From DATKMP01 sp035541775 (GTDB lineage: Bacteria; Bacteroidota; Ignavibacteria; UBA10030), in the NCBI GenBank assembly GCA_035541775.1, contig DATKMP010000274.1:1-16042 (forward strand): a stretch of DNA of 16,042 bases, written 5' to 3'. Positions 7,315-12,690 of the stretch are shown here, in pieces. A program made the translations under genes and the position numbers. Position 1 is the first letter of the stretch. Each line of letters begins with the position of its first letter. Under the pieces are notes generated by a model that searched no databases, was not told the origin of the DNA, and was given only the letters and a program-made list of their open reading frames with translations.

Positions 7315-9453
7315 CTATTTCGATTTTATGGTGTAGGTGATATTGCCAATGCCGATAATTCGAATGTAATTCGATCCGAGCACGCGCACGGTTTGACCGT
7401 TGGTCGATTGCAAATTAAAGAGCGTAACACGAATTGAATCGGTCTGATTAAAATACGTCATATCCGTACTATTCAGAGAAACCGTCGAGGTCGATTGTGT
7501 CGTACCGCTTGCCCATCCGCTGGAAGCAGCAACCGGCGCAGCGTTAATTCGCATTATATCCGTTTTATCGATGGATGTATCTGGCAGCGTGAACAAAACA
7601 TCGTTCCGCCGCGTCACCTTATTATATTTTAAAAATTCTGCTTTCATTTGCATCTGGAGCGGCAAATTATTGACCACCGTGAACGATACAGAACAGCTGC
7701 CAACATTTTTCGTAAAGTCCGTAGGAATTTGAGAACTATCGAAAGCCATCGTTTGTGTATAAGAGGTGTTCACAATACTAAATCGCAGAGGAATATGTAT
7801 ATCGAACGTCGGATACAAACCTGTTGTATCGTGGAACGTATAGAAATTCGTGTTCGTTTTAAAATCCGGATCAAGCACAACAGATCCTTTCACAAAGAAA
7901 GAATCCGGAACGTCGGGGAAAAACCGGGTGAGCGAATGGAAAAACGCTGTATCGGAATTGCTTAATACTTTCAAGCTCGAGTTCACAGGAGAACTTGGGT
8001 CATAGCGTCCATAAACAGCCGAGGTCAACCGAAGGGTGTCGATGCGATTATGTTTCGTATTTTTTTCCGTAATCAATAAATTATAATCAGCGGGACAGCC
8101 ATCTTTTCCGCCCATCGGTATATGCAAGTACAATAACAAGCTGTCAAGACTAATATTTCCCGAAAATCCATTTAAATCGTTGACACTGATGTTGGAGGCA
8201 AACCGTTGATCGACATTGACCGCTGTCGTCCTAATTCTCCCCGTCACTTTTTTAAGGATGAACGATGATTGATGAATGACTCCCGCTGTAATATAATCGT
8301 TTTTACTGATAATTTTTTTTGCATTGTTCGAATTCAACGTACTCACGACTGCCGTATAGGTAATCTGCGTACCAAATTTATTACCGCTGCCGCCTGTCGT
8401 AGCACCGCCTTTAATATTATATTGCGTCATATCAAGAGGTGATGTTGATTTCGTTCCCGACGGGATTGTTGGATTGATGTAATACGGAGCATCGTTCGTG
8501 TTGCTCAGCAATTCATTAACCGTGAGTTTCACTCCAATTGCAACGCCGGTGTTATTATTAATGACAAGATTAACTTTTCCGGAATCAAACGTCGCTTCAT
8601 TAAGGACTGTCGAATCGTCGATTTGCCAAGTTTGCGTACCCGGTGAAGAAACATCTTGTTGCGGGATAACCGCCATTGCACTATCGGCAAACAGAGGCGA
8701 CGTGGACAAGGCAAATGTCAATTTCGGATTGGCGCTGCTTGTACCTGTTCCCGTCGTGATGGAGATCGGGTCTGTTTTCAAAAAACCGCGGAGAAATTTT
8801 CCTTTAATCGAAACTGGATATGTTCCCACTGCACCGGAAGCAAGTTGGACATTTTTCGTCGGAAAGGCGACGACTTTGGTCGTATCCAAAGGAGATGCCG
8901 AATTATTTCGAAGGACAAGAGAATCGCCAAACGTCACAGGAATTCCTAAACTGTTCGTCACAGAGAGTGTCATCGTATTTCCCGTTGTATCCGACAAGGT
9001 CACATAATCGAACTGCGCGGTATCGTTCACAGTCGTCGAGGGCAGCGTTGCATGGATTGCGAGGGGAATGGGTGCGCTTCCTGCAATGAGATTACTGCTG
9101 ACGTCGGACGAATAGCTCAATGCGCCGATAGAAAATTTTCCGATCGTTACGGTGATGGATGTATCTGTCGCATTCGCCGTGGGAAGTGTAAAGGGTTGTT
9201 TCGGCGATACTTGTGTGTTGACATAATCATATACTCCAGAATTACCACTGACATCGAGAATATTGGAACTCGGTTTCTGTGCATAGGCGCTGAAGTAAGT
9301 AGTAATATCGACAAGAGGAATGCTTCCCAGTGAGATAGTTGAGGCGGGAATGATCGGCGAGAGCGGCGCTTCAATACATTGCCACGACACCACGGCCACT
9401 CCCAAGAAGACAAGCGACATGGACAACAACATTTTTATCGGTTTATTTTTCAT
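7315..9453 (-). CDS. Large Ser/Thr-rich predicted lipoprotein with internal beta repeats, function unknown
   Basis: I do not recognise this 712-residue protein. It has an N-terminal hydrophobic segment (MKNKPIKMLLSMSLVFLGVAVV) ending in SWQC, with Cys26 the likely lipidated residue despite Gln at -1. The rest is rich in Ser, Thr, Asn and predicted beta strand. A similar strand pattern recurs three times: MTLSVTNSLGIPVTF (about 161-175), VNLVINNNTGVAIGVKLTV (about 294-312) and VSFTVVNNLPLQMQMKAEF (about 589-607), suggesting repeated beta-sandwich domains. Only three Cys are present. The start at 9453 was chosen because AGAGGGAAG lies just before it; an ATG at 9480 lies only about 3 bases from the predicted transcription start and upstream of that ribosome site. 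It is followed after 10 bases by a beta-barrel gene, so the pair probably acts together at the outer membrane. Confidence 0.75.
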   Translation of the reverse strand: MKNKPIKMLLSMSLVFLGVAVVSWQCIEAPLSPIIPASTISLGSIPLVDITTYFSAYAQKPSSNILDVSGNSGVYDYVNTQVSPKQPFTLPTANATDTSITVTIGKFSIGALSYSSDVSSNLIAGSAPIPLAIHATLPSTTVNDTAQFDYVTLSDTTGNTMTLSVTNSLGIPVTFGDSLVLRNNSASPLDTTKVVAFPTKNVQLASGAVGTYPVSIKGKFLRGFLKTDPISITTGTGTSSANPKLTFALSTSPLFADSAMAVIPQQDVSSPGTQTWQIDDSTVLNEATFDSGKVNLVINNNTGVAIGVKLTVNELLSNTNDAPYYINPTIPSGTKSTSPLDMTQYNIKGGATTGGSGNKFGTQITYTAVVSTLNSNNAKKIISKNDYITAGVIHQSSFILKKVTGRIRTTAVNVDQRFASNISVNDLNGFSGNISLDSLLLYLHIPMGGKDGCPADYNLLITEKNTKHNRIDTLRLTSAVYGRYDPSSPVNSSLKVLSNSDTAFFHSLTRFFPDVPDSFFVKGSVVLDPDFKTNTNFYTFHDTTGLYPTFDIHIPLRFSIVNTSYTQTMAFDSSQIPTDFTKNVGSCSVSFTVVNNLPLQMQMKAEFLKYNKVTRRNDVLFTLPDTSIDKTDIMRINAAPVAASSGWASGTTQSTSTVSLNSTDMTYFNQTDSIRVTLFNLQSTNGQTVRVLGSNYIRIIGIGNITYTIKSK

Positions 9454-9489
9454 CGGTCTTCCCTCTCTTATCTGGTTCATATTTATTAC

Positions 9490-9518
9490 AATATAACGAC
9501 ACGGGTATGCTTTGTCAA
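9490..9518 (-). promoter_or_regulatory. Sigma-70-type promoter TTGACA-17-TATATT for the lipoprotein-barrel operon
   Basis: Read on the - strand, a perfect -35 TTGACA (9518-9513) is followed after exactly 17 bases by TATATT (9495-9490). The predicted start of transcription is near 9483, which leaves about 30 leader bases including the AGAGGGAAG ribosome site before the ATG at 9453. Confidence 0.75.
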
Positions 9519-9526
9519 GAAATTGT

Positions 9527-9539
9527 ATGCGTCACGCAT
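9527..9539. promoter_or_regulatory. 13-base palindrome ATGCGTCACGCAT, possible operator
   Basis: ATGCGT and ACGCAT flank a central C. The palindrome is centred about 50 bases upstream of the predicted transcription start of the lipoprotein-barrel operon and 8 bases upstream of its -35 box. That is a usual place for an activator site. No regulator is identified. Confidence 0.4.
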
Positions 9540-9577
9540 CACATCCTGAGCATCTTGTGCTTCGCCTCACAAACAGC

Positions 9578-9613
9578 AAGGGCTGATGCAGTTGGATTTC
9601 GACATCAGCCCTT
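9578..9613 (-). terminator. Hairpin downstream of the DUF3467 gene
   Basis: A perfect 11-base stem, AAGGGCTGATG/CATCAGCCCTT, encloses a 14-base loop, beginning 30 bases after the DUF3467 stop. The tract after it on the - strand is only weakly U-rich (GCTGTTTG). It separates the TPR-DUF3467 unit from the promoter of the lipoprotein-barrel operon. Confidence 0.6.
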
Positions 9614-9643
9614 TCGATAAATAATGATGAACAGAACTATCTG

Positions 9644-9985
9644 TTAATGAAACTTTTCGTCTTTTGGCGGAGCTTGAAACCCTAACGGCGCTGCTCCGAG
9701 AACATCGCCCAGAAGATTGATCTCGCCAAATTTCTTTTCATATTTATCAACATTATCGCGCAAAGCATTTAAAAGCATTTTAGCATGCTGCGGCGTCATA
9801 ATCACACGCGCGTGCACTCTTGCTTTGGGGATGCCCGGTAACACACGAGTAAAATCAATAATGAATTCCGCCGGCGAATGGGTAATGATTGCAAGATTGG
9901 AATAAATTCCTTCCGCTTCTTTTTCACCAAGCTCAATATTGATTTGTTGTTGAACAGGTTCGTTCATATCTTTCTTCATTTCCAT
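9644..9985 (-). CDS. DUF3467 family protein
   Basis: The 113-residue protein matches DUF3467, a small family of unknown function found in bacteria and archaea. Recognisable stretches are INIELGEKEAEGIYSNLAII (15-34), SPAEFIIDFTRVLPG (37-51), KARVHARVIMTPQHAKMLL (54-72), and an Asn-Val-Asp-Lys-Tyr-Glu segment near 78-83. No signal peptide or membrane segment is seen, so it is presumably cytoplasmic. Its ATG shares one base with the TAA of the preceding TPR lipoprotein gene (TAATG), which implies coupled translation; later Mets at 9979 and 9967 are possible alternative starts. Why a cytoplasmic DUF3467 protein is coupled to a lipoprotein is unclear. A hairpin follows at 9578-9613. Confidence 0.88.
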   Translation of the reverse strand: MEMKKDMNEPVQQQINIELGEKEAEGIYSNLAIITHSPAEFIIDFTRVLPGIPKARVHARVIMTPQHAKMLLNALRDNVDKYEKKFGEINLLGDVLGAAPLGFQAPPKDEKFH

Positions 9986-11457
9986 TATTTTCCGTTCTTG
10001 CGGATGTTATCCGCTTCATTCAATGCCGTTGCGGCTTTGTCTGCTTGTCCGAGACGCGCATAAATGGTTCCCAGCGTATTCCAGATAACAGCATCGCTTG
10101 TACGTAATTCGGTTTCGACGGCTGCGCCGCTCTTTGCCGATGCTTGGGCATTTTTCCATTTCATATCTGCGACCTTTTCGAGCCACGGAAGTGCATCCTG
10201 AAATTTTTGTTTATAGGCCGTTGACTCATCGCCTTTTTCTTCTGCAGCTTTTTTCATATCAACGCCGCAGTTGTAGATCGTTGCGCCAAGATCGAACAAG
10301 GCATCGCTATAGTCAGGATCAATGGCAAGCGCGGCTTTATATTCGCCAATGGCGTCGTCATATTCCGCAACCGTCCGATACAATACACCGAGAATAAAAT
10401 GATTCAATTTATTTCCGGGATCGTTCAATACCGCTTGCTTGAATGCCTTCGTTGCTTCTTTAATTCGATCGGCGCCCACATACGCTTGAAGCAATAAACT
10501 TAGATTCTCATTATCTTTCGGATCGATTTTTTTAATTGCCTCAAACACTTCGACGGCTTTATTAAATTCATCGACGGCGGCAAAATAACTTGTTGAATCG
10601 ATATTGGGATTATACGGTTTGGAAAATACTTTGCCAATCACTTTATCGTTCTCAATCGTGAAAGTGACATTGTATTTGCTATAGACCCATTCTTCTTTCT
10701 TGGAATCGTCTTTTTTAGCGGCGTGCCCTTTTTTCTTTTCTAATTTTCCTGCCTGTGGAGGGTCGGGGGCGCCCAATTCTCTTGTGATGTCTGCTTTATA
10801 ACTTCCCTTATCCACCGCCGCTAAAGATTTAAGGGAACGAAGTTTTTCGGCATTATCAGTTTCAAACTTACTCTTTAAATCTAATCCACGCGAGGCATAC
10901 AATCGTCCCGCCATTTTGTACGTTTCAATGTCTTTTCCCAATTCCCATGCTTTTGTGTACATCTTAATCGCATTCGCAAAATCGCCTTTGCTGTTATACG
11001 CAATGCCAATATATTTGTAAGTGATCGAAGTTTCCGGCCATGCAGTTGCCGCTTTTAATAGTTCCGTCAGCGCTTTATCATAATACATCACGCTGTCGGC
11101 AGAACCTTTTTTCAAGAAATCAACGCCATCGTTCGTCAATTTCCCCCACGTATTATATTTAATGCCGTAAATTTCTTTTGCATGGTCGTTGGAAATTTTC
11201 AATGCCTCTGTGAACGCCTTATTCATGCCTTCATAGTCGCCTGTTTCTTCTCGTAATTCTCCGAGTAAAAACCATGCTTCTTCATCGACAGGGTTTTTTT
11301 GTACGTCCTTCACTAATAAATCAATTGCTGCCGGATAATTTTTTTGCTGAATATAAACTTTTGCCCCCGTCATTTCCGGTGAACCGCACTGGAACGCTTG
11401 CGTCATCAATCCAATGATCGTGAGAGTCATAATCATTGCAAAGAAGTTGTGTTTCAT
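9985..11457 (-). CDS. TPR-repeat lipoprotein with a BamE-like insert
   Basis: The 490-residue protein is a predicted lipoprotein. The hydrophobic N-terminus MKHNFFAMIMTLTIIGLMTQ leads to AFQC, with Cys24 lipidated despite Gln at -1. Tetratricopeptide-like helix pairs lie at about 28-95, 125-190, 290-385 and 420-485, e.g. AWFLLGELREETGDYEGMNK, YKYIGIAYNSKGDFANAIKMY and HFILGVLYRTVAEYDDAIGEY. TPRs usually bind other proteins, so an envelope scaffold is inferred. Between the two TPR blocks (about 217-278) is a non-TPR segment with DITRELGAPDPP, a Lys-rich linker, and EEWVYSKYNVTFTIENDKV, resembling the SmpA/OmlA (BamE) fold. The start at 11457 was chosen because AAGGG precedes it at proper spacing; ATGs at 11472 and 11490 give longer leaders. 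The stop overlaps the DUF3467 start. Confidence 0.85.
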   Translation of the reverse strand: MKHNFFAMIMTLTIIGLMTQAFQCGSPEMTGAKVYIQQKNYPAAIDLLVKDVQKNPVDEEAWFLLGELREETGDYEGMNKAFTEALKISNDHAKEIYGIKYNTWGKLTNDGVDFLKKGSADSVMYYDKALTELLKAATAWPETSITYKYIGIAYNSKGDFANAIKMYTKAWELGKDIETYKMAGRLYASRGLDLKSKFETDNAEKLRSLKSLAAVDKGSYKADITRELGAPDPPQAGKLEKKKGHAAKKDDSKKEEWVYSKYNVTFTIENDKVIGKVFSKPYNPNIDSTSYFAAVDEFNKAVEVFEAIKKIDPKDNENLSLLLQAYVGADRIKEATKAFKQAVLNDPGNKLNHFILGVLYRTVAEYDDAIGEYKAALAIDPDYSDALFDLGATIYNCGVDMKKAAEEKGDESTAYKQKFQDALPWLEKVADMKWKNAQASAKSGAAVETELRTSDAVIWNTLGTIYARLGQADKAATALNEADNIRKNGK

Positions 11458-11517
11458 GGCTATGCCCTTCATAATAATCTCGTGGTACATTTACTCCAAT
11501 TCATTTTTGTGTAAGAA

Positions 11518-11546
11518 AATATACCAAAAGCTCGTACGAGAAGCAA
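11518..11546 (-). promoter_or_regulatory. Possible promoter of the TPR-DUF3467 unit (TTGCTT-17-TATATT)
   Basis: On the - strand, TATATT (11523-11518) lies 17 bases after TTGCTT (11546-11541). The -10 box is identical to that of the promoter at 9490-9518, but the -35 box matches TTGACA at only three positions. The predicted start is near 11511, about 54 bases before the ATG at 11457. Confidence 0.45.
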
Positions 11547-11551
11547 GGAAG

Positions 11552-11572
11552 GATTTAGACGATTTACGATTT
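11552..11572 (-). repeat. Degenerate heptanucleotide repeat (AAATCGT on the - strand)
   Basis: Two exact adjacent copies of ACGATTT (AAATCGT on the - strand) at 11559-11572 are preceded by a degenerate third copy, GATTTAG, at 11552-11558. The unit differs by one base from the AAATCGG reading of the tandem repeat inside glmM. It lies in the 240 bases between the CBS and TPR genes, just upstream of the predicted -35 box. The rest of that gap (11573-11697) shows no clear gene or strong hairpin. Confidence 0.6.
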
Positions 11573-11697
11573 GGTGGTTTTCGCTTTTCGATCGCAATCG
11601 CGCATCGAATATCCCTCCATCATCGGATCGCACATCATCCAAGCATCAAATCGACTTGCCTGCCGCAAGCGAAACATCGCTCATTCATCGATTGCAA

Positions 11698-12132
11698 TTA
11701 TCGTTTCCCCGTAATATAGTTTTCCAGATGTTGGATGGTCTGTTGCTGATCGGAAATAATTTCTTTCACGACATCGCCGATGGAAATGACCCCCGCCAAC
11801 TGCCCGCCTTCGAACACCGGCAAATGGCGAATGCGTTTTTCCGTCATCAGCGCCATACATTCTTCGATCGATTGTTCCGGACGAACAAAAACGACCACCG
11901 AGGTCATCACGTCCTTCACTGCCGTTGTTTGAGAAGCTTCTCCTTGGAGAATAAATTTTCGCGCATAGTCGCGTTCAGAAAAAATTCCTGCAAGCCGCCC
12001 CTCGGATATCACCAGCAAGGCACCGACATTTTTTTCCGCCATGATGCGCAAGGCATCATACACCGAAGCCTCCGGCGCCACCGACCAAATGCTTTTTCCT
12101 TTTGTTTGAAGAATGTGCCGAACGGTTGCCAT
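11698..12132 (-). CDS. Stand-alone CBS domain-pair protein
   Basis: The 144-residue protein consists of two CBS domains (about 8-62 and 73-130), a Bateman module that commonly binds adenine nucleotides and senses energy state or regulates a partner. Visible stretches are VAPEASVYDALRIMAEKNVG, GRLAGIFSERDYARK, VKDVMTSVVVFVRPEQ, ECMALMTEKRIRHLPVFEG and LAGVISIGDVVKEII. No effector domain, signal peptide or membrane segment is fused, so it is a cytoplasmic single-module protein whose partner is unknown. A strong ribosome site AAGGAG lies 10 bases before the ATG. It is separated from the upstream DUF486 gene by 132 bases, so cotranscription is uncertain; that gap holds a pair of 10-base direct repeats. 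Confidence 0.93.
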   Translation of the reverse strand: MATVRHILQTKGKSIWSVAPEASVYDALRIMAEKNVGALLVISEGRLAGIFSERDYARKFILQGEASQTTAVKDVMTSVVVFVRPEQSIEECMALMTEKRIRHLPVFEGGQLAGVISIGDVVKEIISDQQQTIQHLENYITGKR

Positions 12133-12174
12133 CGCTCACTCCTTTTCTCGACTGCCATACGTTTTCGTGTGTTC

Positions 12175-12208
12175 CGACGAAATATGAAACAACCGTTACG
12201 ACGAAATA
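12175..12208. repeat. Pair of 10-base direct repeats CGACGAAATA
   Basis: CGACGAAATA occurs at 12175-12184 and 12199-12208, 24 bases apart start to start, within the 132-base gap upstream of the CBS gene. They could be operator half-sites, but chance is not excluded. Nothing else convincing was found in this gap apart from an 8-base palindrome CCGTACGG and a run of seven A at 12246-12252. Confidence 0.35.
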
Positions 12209-12264
12209 GTTCTAAGAATTTTTTATGGAACCGTACGGCTAAGGCAAAAAAACGAGTGTCTAAC

Positions 12265-12606
12265 TTACGAGCGAAAAATAAAATACACCGCCCCGAGAAT
12301 ACACAACGCCGCCCACAGGTAATCCATTTTCATCGGTTGATGCATATACAACACCGCGAACGGAACAAAGACCGACAGTGTGATGACTTCCTGCAAAATT
12401 TTTAATTGCGCCAGACTCAACGTCGTGTAGCCGATACGGTTGGCAGGCACCTGCAATAAATATTCGCACAAAGCAATGCCCCAGCTTGCGACGGCAGCCA
12501 CATACCATTTGCGGTCGGCAAGGTTCCGAAGGTGCGCATACCATGCAAACGTCATAAACACGTTAGAACAGAGTAAGAGTAAAGTTGTTTGGACAATAAC
12601 GGGCAT
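12265..12606 (-). CDS. DUF486 (DMT superfamily) small membrane protein
   Basis: The 113-residue product matches DUF486, a family of short four-helix inner-membrane proteins related to the drug/metabolite transporter superfamily; its substrate is unknown. Hydrophobic segments are visible at about 3-23, 35-53, 66-88 and 95-111. Conserved stretches are WGIALCEYLLQVPANRIGY (42-60), SLAQLKILQEVITLSVFVPF (64-83) and DYLWAALCILGAVYFIFR (95-112), the last ending almost at the C-terminus as is usual for the family. Small DMT proteins generally act as dimers, so a dimer is inferred. AGGA lies 7 bases before the ATG. It lies 84 bases downstream of the M13 peptidase gene, with a hairpin in between, so it is probably a separate or attenuated unit. 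Confidence 0.92.
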   Translation of the reverse strand: MPVIVQTTLLLLCSNVFMTFAWYAHLRNLADRKWYVAAVASWGIALCEYLLQVPANRIGYTTLSLAQLKILQEVITLSVFVPFAVLYMHQPMKMDYLWAALCILGAVYFIFRS

Positions 12607-12647
12607 TTTCGTTTCCTGTGATACGATGGTGAAATTGTTATTTGGAA

Positions 12648-12682
12648 TTCTCGTTCCCCTTCACAAAGAAAGAGAACGAGAA
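12648..12682 (-). terminator. Hairpin after the M13 peptidase gene
   Basis: A perfect 9-base stem, TTCTCGTTC/GAACGAGAA, encloses 17 bases in which three further pairs can form. It begins 8 bases after the peptidase stop codon on the - strand. No long U-run follows (TTCCAAATAAC), so it may be a weak terminator or an mRNA end-stabilising stem. Confidence 0.5.
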
Positions 12683-12690
12683 AAACTATG

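Noticed and set aside
12133..12264. Run of seven A at 12246-12252 (U-run on the - strand) as an intrinsic terminator of DUF486.
   Set aside because: No stable GC-rich hairpin precedes it on the - strand, so termination cannot be supported from sequence alone.
11656..12405. A long + strand open frame (249 codons) spanning the CBS gene and part of DUF486.
   Set aside because: It is antisense to two confidently identified genes, has a composition rich in His, Arg and Phe typical of antisense reading, and resembles no family.
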